A stretch of 64,000 nucleotides of DNA from Chryseobacterium lathyri (GCF_030812195.1 NZ_JAUSSF010000001.1:1240001-1304000), one strand, 5' to 3'. Shown: positions 43,196-53,391, numbered from the stretch's first letter. Numbers and translations are program-made. The notes: generated from the sequence alone by a model not told the origin.

Positions 43196-43801
43196 TTAGC
43201 TTTTTGTTTTTGCTGCGTCAGATTCTATTTTCTTAATTTCTTTCAGCTTATCTGCAATCTTGATAACAGCATCTGGTTTTGCAGGTTTTAAAGCAACTTC
43301 TGCCTGAGCCATATCCCATTTAATAACAAGATTTCCTGAGTTTTCATCAGTTGGGTTCAAGGTGATTTCAAACCACTCCTGCTTGTCAGCCAGTTTGTTT
43401 ACCGGTACGGTTACATCTACTACATCCTGCTTTGGATCATAAGTATAAGCGCCCCACTGCTGGAAATCTTTATTTAATATTACTTTCCATTCTTTTTCTG
43501 TAGGAACGATAAAAAGCCCGTATGTTCCTGCCGGAACTATTTTCCCACCGAAATTAACAGACTGTCCGAATGTGATTTTTGTAGATGAGTTAGCGCCTGC
43601 TCTCCAAACCTGTCCGTAAGGAACCAGTTCCCCGAAGATCTTACGCCCTTTCACTCCCGGTCTTCCATAATCAATGCTGATTTTGGACATAGAAAACTGC
43701 TGTTCAACCTTCTGACGCGGACTTGCTGCCGGTACTGAGTAATCCTGAGCAAAACTTAAAGCCGAAGCTGATATGCAAAGTGCAAATAGTAACTTTTTCA
43801 C
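43196..43801 (-). CDS. Exported DUF2911 protein
   Basis: 201 residues from the GTG at 43801 (VKKLLFALCISASALSFAQ as signal peptide). A longer frame begins with TTG at 43834 but puts 11 extra residues before the signal, so GTG is preferred. Family marks: RQKVEQQFSMSKISIDYGRP, GVKGRKIFGELVPYGQVWR, AGTYGLFIVPTEKEW. Periplasmic; function unknown. Confidence 0.85.
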   Translation of the reverse strand: MKKLLFALCISASALSFAQDYSVPAASPRQKVEQQFSMSKISIDYGRPGVKGRKIFGELVPYGQVWRAGANSSTKITFGQSVNFGGKIVPAGTYGLFIVPTEKEWKVILNKDFQQWGAYTYDPKQDVVDVTVPVNKLADKQEWFEITLNPTDENSGNLVIKWDMAQAEVALKPAKPDAVIKIADKLKEIKKIESDAAKTKS

Positions 43802-43830
43802 GTGTAAATTTTTGCCTAAATTTACAAAAA

Positions 43831-44343
43831 TCAAAATAAAATAGCCTTTTCTAATTCCAATAATTTTTGCTTTCTCCAGATTCCTCCTGCATAGCCTACC
43901 AGCTCACCATTTGAACCTATTACACGGTGACAGGGTATCAGAATGGCAATTTTATTGATCCCGTTTGCTGTTCCCACTGCACGTATTGCCTTAGGATTTC
44001 CTAAAAACTCTGACTGCTGTTTGTAGGTTCTGGTCTCTCCCATCGGAATTTCACGCAGAAGCTGCCAGACCTTTTCCTGAAACTCGGTTCCGGTAATGTA
44101 AATGGGAACATTGAAGACTTGTCTTTTCCCTTCAAAGTATTCTTCCAATTCTTGTTCAAGCTGTATGAAATGTTTGTGATCCCGTTCTTCAATATTAGCT
44201 TTTAATGCTTTTGATAAGGAGATAAACTGCTTTTCAAAATTCTTCCGGTCGGTAAACTCAAGCAGGCAGATTCCTTCTTCAACGGCGCAGGCTGCCATTT
44301 CTCCAAGCGGAGTCTGTATTGTTTTACGGTAAATGATTTCCAT
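43831..44343 (-). CDS. ogt: Methylated-DNA-protein cysteine methyltransferase
   Basis: 170 residues from the ATG at 44343 (MEIIYRKTIQTPLGEM). Active-site motif PCHRVIG (Cys138), RAVGTANG and the C-terminal GYAGGIWRKQKLLELE. It takes alkyl groups from O6-alkylguanine to its own cysteine. Its last 83 residues differ at only about nine positions from those of Ada encoded 3 kb away, a recent duplication. Heads the run ogt-DUF2911-GNAT-cupin. Confidence 0.94.
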   Translation of the reverse strand: MEIIYRKTIQTPLGEMAACAVEEGICLLEFTDRKNFEKQFISLSKALKANIEERDHKHFIQLEQELEEYFEGKRQVFNVPIYITGTEFQEKVWQLLREIPMGETRTYKQQSEFLGNPKAIRAVGTANGINKIAILIPCHRVIGSNGELVGYAGGIWRKQKLLELEKAILF

Positions 44344-44386
44344 AGACCTAAAATTAATAAATATTTGGAATCTTTGCCACAAAACC

Positions 44387-44935
44387 TCAGCTCACTGAAA
44401 GAATATTTTCTGCCTGACGAATATGTCTTAGGTTATGATAAACCACAAAACGGAAAGTGTCTCCAAGCTTAAGCCTGATGAGCTTTGAAATACTGATGCT
44501 GATCTTAACGGTATTAAGATCAGTCTCTTTTGCTTTTTCCAGCAGTTCTATTAATTGACATTGCTGCTTTATAAATTCTTTTATGACTTCTTTATCCAGC
44601 TGGCTGTGTACCGGATTCATATTTTTGAAGGTTTTCATTTTGTTAAGCTTTTCCTTGGGAAGCATGCTTTGTGCAAAATAATTCCCAAGCATTCCTGGCT
44701 TAAAAACAGGTGTGGGAGAAGTTTTTGAGGAAGAAATTCTGTGGCTGATTTCCGAAATATAAAAATTCCCGTAACGGTTAAGATGCTCCAGGCATTCCAA
44801 TACGCTCCAGCTTTCATTTGACATTCTTGAGTTGAGCTTATCATCGGATTGCCGAAGTAGGTTCTCTGTGTATTGCAGGTGTTCCTTAGTGAGTGTTTTC
44901 AGTTCATCCAGTAGTTGTGAGGCAGGAATTTTCAT
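44387..44935 (-). CDS. DinB-family protein
   Basis: 182 residues, four-helix DinB/YfiT type. Metal-site histidines appear in SVLECLEHLNRYGNFYISEI and FVVYHNLRHIRQAENIL. Function of most DinB proteins is unknown; some are thiol transferases. Lies among DNA-alkylation-repair genes (ogt, ada), which may be coincidence. Confidence 0.85.
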   Translation of the reverse strand: MKIPASQLLDELKTLTKEHLQYTENLLRQSDDKLNSRMSNESWSVLECLEHLNRYGNFYISEISHRISSSKTSPTPVFKPGMLGNYFAQSMLPKEKLNKMKTFKNMNPVHSQLDKEVIKEFIKQQCQLIELLEKAKETDLNTVKISISISKLIRLKLGDTFRFVVYHNLRHIRQAENILSVS

Positions 44936-44989
44936 TGATGATTTTTAAGCAAATTTCGGGATCGTTTTTTTCTTAAATCTTGACTGAGC

Positions 44990-45508
44990 TCAAGATTTTT
45001 TAAGCCTGGACAAAGTTTCCGGAGTCATCCTGAGATAGTTGGCAATGTATTTATTCGGGACTTCCTGAAACAGTTTTGGGCTTCTTTTCAATACTCTTTC
45101 AAAACGTTCCTTTGGCGAATGGGTCAGCAGGTCTTTTTCCCTTTCAATCTGCTGCAGGACAAGATCCTCCAAAATACCAGTCCAAAATTTTAAGTTCTCT
45201 TCACCAGACTGAATGAAACTATAGAAATCTTTTTTTGTGGCTATTTTTACAGTTGATTTTTTTATCGCCTGAATATAAAAATCTGATGGTTTCCCTGACA
45301 GAAAGGAATCCAGCGAAACAATAATATTTCCTGTATATCCGAAACGGATGATTCTTTCCTCACTTTCGTCCATCATAAAGATCCGGACGCTTCCGTTTTC
45401 TACAAAATAAATATCGGTGTCTGTACTTCCTGAAACCTTCAGAAAGTCATTTCGTTTGAATTCTTTTTTCTCCCAATGAAGGCCACTATTAAGCAATTTT
45501 TGAATCAT
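44990..45508 (-). CDS. Crp/Fnr-type transcription regulator
   Basis: 172 residues. Cyclic-nucleotide-binding-like barrel (YFVENGSVRIFMMDESEERI, GNIIVSLDSFLSGKPSDF) and a C-terminal HTH (KYIANYLRMTPETLSRLKK). The HTH is short, as in many Bacteroidetes members. A TATCTTTG -7 box (45531-45538) lies 23 bp upstream. Targets unknown. Confidence 0.88.
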   Translation of the reverse strand: MIQKLLNSGLHWEKKEFKRNDFLKVSGSTDTDIYFVENGSVRIFMMDESEERIIRFGYTGNIIVSLDSFLSGKPSDFYIQAIKKSTVKIATKKDFYSFIQSGEENLKFWTGILEDLVLQQIEREKDLLTHSPKERFERVLKRSPKLFQEVPNKYIANYLRMTPETLSRLKKS

Positions 45509-45530
45509 CGGATTTTAGTTTTTGCTGTTC

Positions 45531-45538
45531 CAAAGATA
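45531..45538 (-). promoter_or_regulatory. Candidate -7 box of the Crp-like gene
   Basis: TATCTTTG on the minus strand, 23 bp before the start codon; no TTTG at the right distance upstream. Confidence 0.4.
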
Positions 45539-45584
45539 ATGGGTAATTTTAAGATTCCGGAATTTAACCTCTAATCACATCAGA

Positions 45585-46439
45585 ATGTTCAGAAAATCAA
45601 GCATTATCTCACTGCTTTCTGCAGGTTTTTTTACCATCAATGCACAGCAGATGATCCCGTTCAGAATTACAAAACATAATAATATTATTGTAAAAACACT
45701 GGTGAATAAAAAGGACTCTCTGGATCTGATGTTCCAGATCGCTATGGAGGATGCGTCAATTTCTCCGGAAAGACACCACAAAGCAGATCATATCATTTTT
45801 GATAAAGATGATATCAGTAATGATAATACAGTACAGATCGGGAAGATGAATTTAAATAATGTCCGTTTTTTCAATAATGAGCTGACCGGCCATGAAGCAG
45901 ATGGAAAGATTGGAACGGGAATGTTCTCTGGAAAAACTTTTAAAATAGATTATGACAACAACAGGTTTGAAATTTACGATAAAGAACCGGATTTAAATGG
46001 CTATCAAGGTGTTACGCTATTCCATGAGAATGGACAGTTTTTTATCAACGCAGATAATGTCATTGATGGCAAGCAACAGCAGGAAGCTTATTTTCTGCTG
46101 CAGTCCGGATATTCCGGAGCTATTCTTTACAGCAGCGCTTTTGCAGAAGAAAAGGAGCTGGATAAGCTTTTAAAAGTGACTTCGGAAAAAACCATGAGGA
46201 ATTCTGCCGGAGAAAGTATTGTAACCAAACAGGGAATCCTCCCGTTCTTCAAACTGAATAACTCTGTTCTGAAGGATGTACCTGCAGGCTTTTTTGGAGG
46301 AAAAAATAAAACACAAACGGTTAGTTATTTGGGTGCAGACATGCTGAAAAGGTTCAACTGGATCTTTGATGTTGATAGAAAAAAAGTATATATCAAACCG
46401 AGTAAGTATTTTTCGGACGCTTACTATAAAATGAACTAA
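45585..46439 (+). CDS. Exported protein with a retropepsin-like fold, catalytic motif not evident
   Basis: 284 residues. Signal peptide about 1-20. The repeated pattern ADGKIGTGMFSGKTFKIDYDN ... NRFEIY and YLGADMLKRFNWIFDVDRKKVYI is that of bacterial retropepsin-like proteins, but no DTGA/DSGA triad is present where expected (SLDLMFQIAMEDASIS). It may be a non-catalytic relative. Convergent with ada (8 bp between the stops). Confidence 0.6.
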   Translation: MFRKSSIISLLSAGFFTINAQQMIPFRITKHNNIIVKTLVNKKDSLDLMFQIAMEDASISPERHHKADHIIFDKDDISNDNTVQIGKMNLNNVRFFNNELTGHEADGKIGTGMFSGKTFKIDYDNNRFEIYDKEPDLNGYQGVTLFHENGQFFINADNVIDGKQQQEAYFLLQSGYSGAILYSSAFAEEKELDKLLKVTSEKTMRNSAGESIVTKQGILPFFKLNNSVLKDVPAGFFGGKNKTQTVSYLGADMLKRFNWIFDVDRKKVYIKPSKYFSDAYYKMN

Positions 46440-46447
46440 CGGAGCTA

Positions 46448-47494
46448 TTAAAACAGAATAGCTCCTTCCAATTCCAGGAGTTTTTGTTTTCTCCAAATTC
46501 CTCCGGCATACCCTACCAGGTCGCCATCTGAGCCTATCACTCTGTGACAGGGAATAATGATCGCAATTTTATTGATTCCGTTAGCTGTTCCTACGGCACG
46601 TACGGCTTTAGGATTGCCCAAAAATTCGGATTGCTGTTTGTATGTCCGGGTTTCTCCTATGGGTATTTCAGTTAAAAGCTGCCAGACTCTTTTCTGAAAG
46701 TCTGTTCCTGTTGTAAAAAGCGGTACATCAAATGTCGTCCTTTTTCCCTCGAAATATTCATGAAGTTCATCTTCCAGTTGCTTGAAGTGCTTATTCTCAC
46801 CCTGAACAATTTCTGCATTCATCGCTTTAGACAGCTGGCTGAACTGTCGGTCTATATTTTTCCGGTCAGTAAATTCAAGCAGGCATATTCCCTCTTCGCA
46901 TGAACAGGCGAACATGGGACCTAATGGTGTTTCCAGCCTTTTCAGGTCAATAATTTTCTGTCGGATTGTATTTTTAGGTGTCGTCCCAATTACATCTTTA
47001 AAGCGTTCATTAAAGCCACTCAAACTTTCATACCCTGATTCCAGTGCTGCCTCCATAATACTTCCGCCATTTTTTATTTTCTTAAATGCTTTATTCATTC
47101 TGAATTCTCTCTGAAAGGCCTGAAAGGTTATTCCATGGTTTTTCAGGAACCAGCGCCTGATAGTTACCGGTTCAATGTTTCTTTTCAGAAGGTCTGCATC
47201 TTTGATTTTTAATGATTCGTTCTGCTGAAGTTCATCCAACAACTCCTGAATATACCGGGGTGTTTCATTCAGCTTTTCAAGCGGTCTGCATATTTTACAC
47301 GGTCTGTAGCCGTTTTCTATTGCTTTTTCTGTATTAATGAAGAATTCTACATTTTCTCTTTTAGGTTTTCGGGCTGTACAGGTTGGACGGCAGAATATGC
47401 CCGTAGTTTTTACAGCCATCCAGTAAATGCCTTCAAATGAGGAATCTTTCTCTAAAGATGCCTGATACATTCTCTCTTCTGTAAGCTTTATCAT
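46448..47494 (-). CDS. ada: Bifunctional Ada: alkylation-response regulator and O6-alkylguanine transferase
   Basis: 348 residues. N-terminal zinc domain with C35, C39, C66 and C69 (IFCRPTCTAR, YRPCKICRPLE) that accepts methyl from phosphotriesters; AraC-type HTH (about 90-175: IEPVTIRRWFLKNHGITFQ, ALESGYESLSGFNERFKDV); C-terminal transferase with C316 in PCHRVIG. This is the complete E. coli Ada layout; methylation of C35 turns on the adaptive response. Next to the PEP-mutase-family gene (2-bp gap). Confidence 0.95.
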   Translation of the reverse strand: MIKLTEERMYQASLEKDSSFEGIYWMAVKTTGIFCRPTCTARKPKRENVEFFINTEKAIENGYRPCKICRPLEKLNETPRYIQELLDELQQNESLKIKDADLLKRNIEPVTIRRWFLKNHGITFQAFQREFRMNKAFKKIKNGGSIMEAALESGYESLSGFNERFKDVIGTTPKNTIRQKIIDLKRLETPLGPMFACSCEEGICLLEFTDRKNIDRQFSQLSKAMNAEIVQGENKHFKQLEDELHEYFEGKRTTFDVPLFTTGTDFQKRVWQLLTEIPIGETRTYKQQSEFLGNPKAVRAVGTANGINKIAIIIPCHRVIGSDGDLVGYAGGIWRKQKLLELEGAILF

Positions 47495-47496
47495 GT

Positions 47497-48267
47497 TTAA
47501 AAAATTGGGGAAAAACTCCCGGTCTCACCAATGTTTTTTAGTGCAGTTTCTAATTGTCCATAAATATAACCATTTAAGAAATTTCCGGATGAAACTCTTT
47601 TAACGCCCAGCCTTTTAAGGGTGTTAAAATCCGGAAGTTCAGGCATAGCCATGACACTGAACGGAAGTCTTGCAGTACCGGTAAGGCGTTCAATATCCTG
47701 TATTTCAGTGATGCAAGGAACAAAAATCCCGTCCGCTCCCACTTCTTCTATGATCTTCATCCGCTGCAAACTTTCTTCTGTTGCATTGTCTACACCGAGC
47801 AGAAACGGATCGATCCTGACATTGATGAAAATTTCAATATTCTGGTCTTTTAGTTTTTGGATAACTGCATTTAATTTATTAAAAAAATCGTCTGGACTTA
47901 ATAATTTTCTTCTACCGTCAATAATGACACTATCCTCAATATTGATCCCGACAACACCAGCTTCTGCCAGCCTGGAGATGTTTAGTACAATCTCGTCAGC
48001 AGTTTTTCCATATCCACCTTCCAGGTCTACGGATAACGGAATTGATATGGATTTTAAAATTCTTTCAATGATATAAAAATATTCATCAAAGCTTATATTC
48101 TCGCCGTCTTCATATCCCAAGCTGAATGCTACAGCCGAACTTGAAGTTGCTATTGCTTTATAGCCCAATTTTTCATAAACCTTGGCGCTCTGGACATTCC
48201 AAACATTTCCTATCAATAACGGATCATTCTGCTGATGCAGCTCTCTGAATTTCTGAATTGCTGTCAT
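47497..48267 (-). CDS. Isocitrate lyase/PEP mutase-family protein
   Basis: 256 residues, TIM barrel. LIGNVWNVQSAKVYEKLGYK and SVDLEGGYG, NIEDSV and FINVRIDPF segments match the ICL/PEP-mutase family (DxEGG metal site). The catalytic cysteine loop of isocitrate lyase (KKCGH) is absent, so it is rather an oxaloacetate decarboxylase/2-methylisocitrate-lyase-like or phosphono-type enzyme. Two bases separate it from ada. Promoter at 48281-48311. Confidence 0.87.
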   Translation of the reverse strand: MTAIQKFRELHQQNDPLLIGNVWNVQSAKVYEKLGYKAIATSSSAVAFSLGYEDGENISFDEYFYIIERILKSISIPLSVDLEGGYGKTADEIVLNISRLAEAGVVGINIEDSVIIDGRRKLLSPDDFFNKLNAVIQKLKDQNIEIFINVRIDPFLLGVDNATEESLQRMKIIEEVGADGIFVPCITEIQDIERLTGTARLPFSVMAMPELPDFNTLKRLGVKRVSSGNFLNGYIYGQLETALKNIGETGSFSPIF

Positions 48268-48280
48268 TTTAATTTTTTAT

Positions 48281-48311
48281 CAAAAGTAGTATGGATCCTG
48301 ATTTTATGCAA
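48281..48311 (-). promoter_or_regulatory. Promoter of the PEP-mutase-family / ada unit
   Basis: TACTTTTG (48281-48288) with TTG (48309-48311) 20 bp upstream; 14 bp from box to start codon. ada follows in the same direction, so it may be transcribed from here. Confidence 0.5.
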
Positions 48312-48388
48312 CCGAAAAACGGACAAGTATTTTTATATGATACAGCTCCGCAAGAAAATTACGGCTTAAAAGTTTTGCTCATATCAAA

Positions 48389-49561
48389 TTATCCTTTCCC
48401 CAGTTTTCTTAAAATTGATTTTGCCCAGGCAGCATACATTGGATTTCTCATATCATCTTTCCAGTTAGAGCCATTGCAGAGAATTACCAGACCGCTTTTG
48501 GTGGGCATATGCAAAAACATAGAAGCGCACCAACCGTCGTTTTCACCTGTGTGACCAACAGTCTGAAGATTTTCAAGATTGAAGAACCGATATCCGAGAC
48601 CGCTTTCTCCTTCACTGGAGCCTGGTTGGACACGTTGTTCCATCAATCGTATCGTTTCAGGTTTTAAAACTTTATTTAATTCTTTTGGATCAGCTGTGAT
48701 GGATAATTCAGCAAAACGGGCAAAATCTAAAATTGTTGTCTGCAATCCTGCAGCAGCCTGTTCGGTAAATATTCTGTTTTTTATAGGTTTTCCCAATGTA
48801 TCATAAGCTGTGGCGGAATTTGCTTTCATTTCTTCTGTCCATTCATAGTTACTCTGATTTAATCCCAAAGGCTTAAAAACATGTTTTTTCATATATTCGG
48901 CGAAATTTTCTTTGGTTCTTTCTTCAAGTAAAAGCTGTGCAAGAGTGTATCCGCCTCCGGAATATTTCCATTTTGTTCCGGGTTCCATGATAACGCTTAC
49001 ACTTTCCCTGTTTCTTTTTGTTTTTCCCGACAGGGATTCTTCTAATGATAAAAGTTTAGCTCCCTGTTCAGAACCTCCATATCCATGAACGGAAAGCCCT
49101 GCGGTATGGCTTAGAATCCGTCTAAGGGTAACTTTTGAAATATCAAATGAGGATTGTGGCAGTTTCCAACGGGTTAAGTATTGATTAACAGGGTCATCCA
49201 ATTTAACCAGCTTTTTTTCTGTTAATTGCATGAACCCCCACGCAGCGACTACTTTTGAAACAGAGCCAACGTTAAAAATCGTCTGGTTTGTTACTGGTTT
49301 TTTGCTTGCTACATCAGCATATCCTATGCATTGTATCCATGCAACTCTTCCATTTTCAATCACTGCAACAGCTACTCCGGGAACATTACTTTTTTGGGTA
49401 TACTCTAAACCGAGTCTTTGGATTTCTTTATAGAGCGAGTCTGTTTTTTCAAGCATACCGCCAGTATTAGGCTCTACCGCAATACGCTTTGCAGAAGCAC
49501 AGGAAAAAAGAATTCCAATACATGAAATAGTACATAAGAAATTAGATTTGATGTTTATCAT
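48389..49561 (-). CDS. Class-C beta-lactamase-like serine hydrolase, lipoprotein
   Basis: 390 residues. Lipoprotein signal with lipobox LFSC (Cys21). Serine-hydrolase motifs: S100-V-S-K in NVGSVSKVVAAWGF, YSG in WKYSGGGYTLAQ and HTG in TVGHTGENDGW. This family includes peptidases and esterases of the cell wall; true beta-lactamase activity cannot be claimed. Monocistronic; divergent neighbours are not close. Confidence 0.9.
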   Translation of the reverse strand: MINIKSNFLCTISCIGILFSCASAKRIAVEPNTGGMLEKTDSLYKEIQRLGLEYTQKSNVPGVAVAVIENGRVAWIQCIGYADVASKKPVTNQTIFNVGSVSKVVAAWGFMQLTEKKLVKLDDPVNQYLTRWKLPQSSFDISKVTLRRILSHTAGLSVHGYGGSEQGAKLLSLEESLSGKTKRNRESVSVIMEPGTKWKYSGGGYTLAQLLLEERTKENFAEYMKKHVFKPLGLNQSNYEWTEEMKANSATAYDTLGKPIKNRIFTEQAAAGLQTTILDFARFAELSITADPKELNKVLKPETIRLMEQRVQPGSSEGESGLGYRFFNLENLQTVGHTGENDGWCASMFLHMPTKSGLVILCNGSNWKDDMRNPMYAAWAKSILRKLGKG

Positions 49562-49712
49562 TTGGAGGGTATTTATTAATATTCAGACGCTTCAATTCTT
49601 TAGAATTTTGCTAGCATTCCATATATATGCAATGTACACATTTCACCTATAACCATCTTTCTAATTCATACAAATTTCTATAATCAGCTGATATTTAATT
49701 TTTTCAAACAAA

Positions 49713-49738
49713 AACCCCGCAAGAAAACTCACGGGGTT
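49713..49738 (-). terminator. Terminator of the pyr operon
   Basis: Minus strand AACCCCG-12 nt-CGGGGTT followed by TTTGTTTG, 25 bp after the carB stop. Confidence 0.75.
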
Positions 49739-49762
49739 CGAATATATTTTTTGGTTCCGAAA

Positions 49763-52700
49763 TTACATCGTCTCCATTTTGAAACTCATACTTTCAATGA
49801 CTTTCAGGATAGCTTCTACCGTGTCCATGGATGTAAGACAAGGTACGCCGTTTTCCACACTCATTCTTCTGATCTGGAATCCGTCTCTTTCTACCTGCTT
49901 GCCTTTGGTCATGGTATTCACTACATACTGTACTTTTCCTTTTTGGATCAGGTCGATAAGATTCACATCGTCTTCTCCTATTTTGTATCCTATTTTACAA
50001 GGAATCCCTTTTTCTTCAAAGAATTTAGCAGTTCCTTCCGTTGCCCAGATTCTGAAACCCACTTCATGGAATCTTGACGCTAAATCCGCAGCTTCCTGCT
50101 TGTGTTTATCAGCAACTGTGAATAAAATTGATCCATGCATCGGAACTTTTCTTCCTGCTGCGATCAATCCTTTGTAAAGGGCTTTTTCCAGAGTGGTATC
50201 TTTCCCCATTACTTCTCCTGTAGACTTCATTTCAGGTCCCAGAGAGATGTCTACTTTCGTCAGCTTTGAGAAAGAAAATACAGGGACTTTTACATACACT
50301 CCTTCTTTTACAGGAACAAGACCGTTTTTATAGCCTAAATCTTTCAGTTTCTGTCCTAATATTGCTTTTGTAGCCAGATTAGCCATCGGAACTTCTGTGA
50401 TTTTAGATAAGAAAGGAACTGTTCTTGAAGAACGTGGATTCACTTCGATCACATATACATTTCCTTCAAAAAGAACGTACTGGATATTCATTAAACCAAT
50501 CACATTCAGTCCTTTAGCCAACCTTTGGGTATAATCTACCAGGGTATCGATTTCCTGCTGTGAAACATTCTGTGTAGGATATACTGCAATTGAGTCTCCG
50601 GAGTGTACTCCAGCTCTTTCGATATGCTCCATGATTCCCGGAATCACTACGGTTTCGCCGTCACAGATGGCATCGATCTCTATTTCTTTTCCGACCATGT
50701 ATTTGTCGACCAAAACAGGGTGCTTAGGGCTTGCATCTACCGCATGCTCCATATAGTACGCCAATTCTGCTTCTGCATAAACGATTTCCATCGCACGTCC
50801 TCCCAATACGTAGCTTGGACGTACTAAAACCGGATAGCCGATCTCGTTGGCAATTTTTATTGCTTCTTCTTTTGAAGTGGATGTTTTGCCTAAAGGCTGT
50901 GGAATTCCCATTTCCTGAAGTGCCTTTTCAAATTTGTCTCTGTTTTCGGCTCTGTCAAGATCTTCCAGTGAAGTTCCAAGGATCTGTACACCGTGTGAAG
51001 CCAGTTTATCTGCAAGGTTGATCGCCGTCTGTCCTCCGAACTGAACGACAACTCCTTTTGGTTTTTCAAGCTCGATGATGTTCATTACATCTTCTTCCGT
51101 TAATGGCTCAAAGTATAATTTATCTGAGATGGAGAAGTCTGTAGAAACGGTTTCAGGGTTGTTATTAATGATGATGGCTTCATACCCCATTTCTTTGATT
51201 GCCCAAACCGAGTGAACCGTCGCATAATCAAATTCTACTCCCTGCCCGATTCTGATAGGCCCTGAACCTAAAACGATGATCTTTTCTTTATTGGAAACAA
51301 CACTTTCGTTTTCTTCTTCGTAAGTTCCGTAGAAGTATGGTGTTTCGCTTTCAAACTCAGCGGCACAGGTATCTACCATTTTGTAAACCGGCATTACCCC
51401 GTTTTCTTTTCTGAAATTGAAAACTTCGCGCTGCTTCACTTCCCAAAGGTGGGCGATGTTCATATCTGCAAACCCTAATTTCTTAGCCTGAATTAAAGTT
51501 TCCTTATCAAATTTATTGGCAGCGATCACTTTTTCGAAATCAACCAGCTTCTTTAATTTCCAGATGAAGAATTTATCGATTTTGCTCCATTCCACAATCT
51601 GTTCCCAGTCGTATCCTTTTCTTAAAGCATCCCCGATGATGAATAATCTTTCATCGTCGCACACTCTGATTCTTCTTTCTATTTCTTCAGCCGTTAATGC
51701 TTCAGCCTGTTTTGTTTTTAATCCTAAATGTCTGATTCCGGTTTCAAGGGAACGGATGGCTTTCTGTAAAGATTCTTCGAAATTTCTTCCGATGGCCATT
51801 ACTTCCCCGGTTGCTTTCATCTGTGTAGACAGTCTTCTGTCCGCTGTTTCGAATTTATCGAACGGGAATCTCGGGAATTTCGTTACTACATAATCAAGAG
51901 CAGGTTCAAAACATGCGTATGTTTTTCCTGTTACCGGGTTCATAATCTCGTCAAGCGTTAATCCTACTGCAATTTTTGCTGCAATTTTCGCAATCGGATA
52001 TCCTGTCGCTTTACTTGCCAGCGCTGATGAACGGGAAACCCTAGGATTCACCTCGATGATATAGTAGTCGAATGAATGGGGGTCTAAAGCCAGCTGTACA
52101 TTACATCCTCCTTCAATTCCCAAGGCTCTGATGATCTTTAGGGAAGCGTTTCTCAGTAACTGATACTCTCTGTCAGAAAGTGTCTGGGAAGGTGCCACTA
52201 CGATAGAATCTCCCGTGTGAACTCCTACCGGATCTATATTTTCCATGTTACAAACCACAATTGCATTGTCGTTGGCATCACGCATTACTTCGTATTCAAT
52301 TTCTTTAAAACCTGCAATTGATTTTTCGATAAGACACTGTGTAACAGGACTATACTTCAGTCCCAATTCTGCAATTTCTTTCAGTTCAGCTTCCGTAGAG
52401 GCGATACCGCCTCCAGTTCCTCCCATCGTAAAGGCAGGACGAACAATCACCGGATAACCGATCTCATCAGCAAAACGGATCGCTCCTTCTACTGTAGTCA
52501 CAATGTCTGATTCCGGAACCGGCTCGTTCAGTTCTCTCATCAGTTCACGGAAAAGGTCTCTGTCTTCTGCTCTGTTGATCGCAGAAAGTGTAGTTCCTAA
52601 TACTTCTACCTTACATTCTTCAAGAATTCCTGATTTTTCCAGTTCTACCGCCATATTCAGACCCGTCTGACCTCCCAATGTCGGTAACAAGGCATCCGGA

Positions 52701-52942
52701 CGTTCTTTTCTGATGATGTGGCTTACAAACTGAAGAGAAATCGGCTCGATATATACTTTATCCGCGATTTCTACATCTGTCATAATGGTAGCAGGGTTTG
52801 AATTAATCAAAATCACCTTGTAGCCTTCTTCTCTCAAAGACAGGCAAGCCTGCGTTCCTGCGTAATCAAATTCAGCTGCCTGACCGATGATGATGGGTCC
52901 TGAACCGATTACTAAAATTGTTTTTATATCGTTTCTTTTCAT
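49763..52942 (-). CDS. carB: Carbamoyl-phosphate synthase large subunit
   Basis: 1059 residues from the ATG at 52942 ([21 protein letters not shown]); a further in-frame ATG at 52960 is less likely. Two ATP-grasp halves ([13 protein letters not shown] and [33 protein letters not shown] and [20 protein letters not shown]) and a C-terminal MGS-like allosteric domain ([28 protein letters not shown]). It makes carbamoyl phosphate from bicarbonate, ATP and ammonia from CarA. In the pyr operon but separated from carA by the four-helix-bundle unit. Confidence 0.97.
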   Translation of the reverse strand: MKRNDIKTILVIGSGPIIIGQAAEFDYAGTQACLSLREEGYKVILINSNPATIMTDVEIADKVYIEPISLQFVSHIIRKERPDALLPTLGGQTGLNMAVELEKSGILEECKVEVLGTTLSAINRAEDRDLFRELMRELNEPVPESDIVTTVEGAIRFADEIGYPVIVRPAFTMGGTGGGIASTEAELKEIAELGLKYSPVTQCLIEKSIAGFKEIEYEVMRDANDNAIVVCNMENIDPVGVHTGDSIVVAPSQTLSDREYQLLRNASLKIIRALGIEGGCNVQLALDPHSFDYYIIEVNPRVSRSSALASKATGYPIAKIAAKIAVGLTLDEIMNPVTGKTYACFEPALDYVVTKFPRFPFDKFETADRRLSTQMKATGEVMAIGRNFEESLQKAIRSLETGIRHLGLKTKQAEALTAEEIERRIRVCDDERLFIIGDALRKGYDWEQIVEWSKIDKFFIWKLKKLVDFEKVIAANKFDKETLIQAKKLGFADMNIAHLWEVKQREVFNFRKENGVMPVYKMVDTCAAEFESETPYFYGTYEEENESVVSNKEKIIVLGSGPIRIGQGVEFDYATVHSVWAIKEMGYEAIIINNNPETVSTDFSISDKLYFEPLTEEDVMNIIELEKPKGVVVQFGGQTAINLADKLASHGVQILGTSLEDLDRAENRDKFEKALQEMGIPQPLGKTSTSKEEAIKIANEIGYPVLVRPSYVLGGRAMEIVYAEAELAYYMEHAVDASPKHPVLVDKYMVGKEIEIDAICDGETVVIPGIMEHIERAGVHSGDSIAVYPTQNVSQQEIDTLVDYTQRLAKGLNVIGLMNIQYVLFEGNVYVIEVNPRSSRTVPFLSKITEVPMANLATKAILGQKLKDLGYKNGLVPVKEGVYVKVPVFSFSKLTKVDISLGPEMKSTGEVMGKDTTLEKALYKGLIAAGRKVPMHGSILFTVADKHKQEAADLASRFHEVGFRIWATEGTAKFFEEKGIPCKIGYKIGEDDVNLIDLIQKGKVQYVVNTMTKGKQVERDGFQIRRMSVENGVPCLTSMDTVEAILKVIESMSFKMETM

Positions 52943-52949
52943 AGGTTTA

Positions 52950-53391
52950 AAATGTAACAATTTATCAATCTAACAGTGTAACAATGTTTACAAACCGTTT
53001 TCCTTTGATAAACTTGTGCTTAAAATTTTATAAATAATTTTTCCAATTTCTATAATCTGCGTTTCCAACTTATCGTCAAAGGGATAATTTTTGGAGTGTT
53101 TACACAGATATAACCAATATTTTGTTTCTTCAAGTTCTTTGGCTGCAATTTTTATTTTATTCACAAAATCTTTTTTACTATAAGGATTCTGCGCTTCAAA
53201 AGAATTTGCACCGATACTTGTTCCTGAACGTAATAACTGTTTAGCAATGACAAATTTCTTATGTTGCTCCAATAATTCGCAAAACTCAATAATATCTAAA
53301 GAGAATTTCACTGTTTTTTCAATTAAAGGATTGTTTTCGAAATTGATCATTTAATTATTGTTAAACTGTTACATTTTTAAATTGGTACATT
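52950..53391. repeat. Inverted repeats flanking the four-helix-bundle gene
   Basis: The left arm near 52952-52987 begins AATGTAACAATTTATCAATC; the complement of the right arm (53357-53391) begins AATGTACCAATTTAAAAATG. About 30 of 36 positions agree, and the arms also match those of the short element at 42218-42305. The unit reads as a gene cassette with terminal inverted repeats placed inside the pyr operon. Confidence 0.65.
52988..53350 (-). CDS. Four-helix-bundle protein (23S rRNA intervening-sequence / Avd type)
   Basis: 120 residues. Family marks: LIEKTVKFSLDIIEFCELL, IAKQLLRSGTSIGANSFEAQ, NKIKIAAKELEETKYWLYL. Such proteins form pentameric four-helix bundles that bind nucleic acid; functions are mostly unknown, one relative being the Avd protein of diversity-generating retroelements. 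No reverse transcriptase is near. Lies between carA (10-bp gap) and carB, flanked by inverted repeats, so it was probably inserted as a unit. Confidence 0.9.
   Translation of the reverse strand: MINFENNPLIEKTVKFSLDIIEFCELLEQHKKFVIAKQLLRSGTSIGANSFEAQNPYSKKDFVNKIKIAAKELEETKYWLYLCKHSKNYPFDDKLETQIIEIGKIIYKILSTSLSKENGL

Noticed and set aside
52988..53350. Diversity-generating retroelement (Avd-like protein)
   Set aside because: No reverse transcriptase or template/variable repeat pair near the gene.
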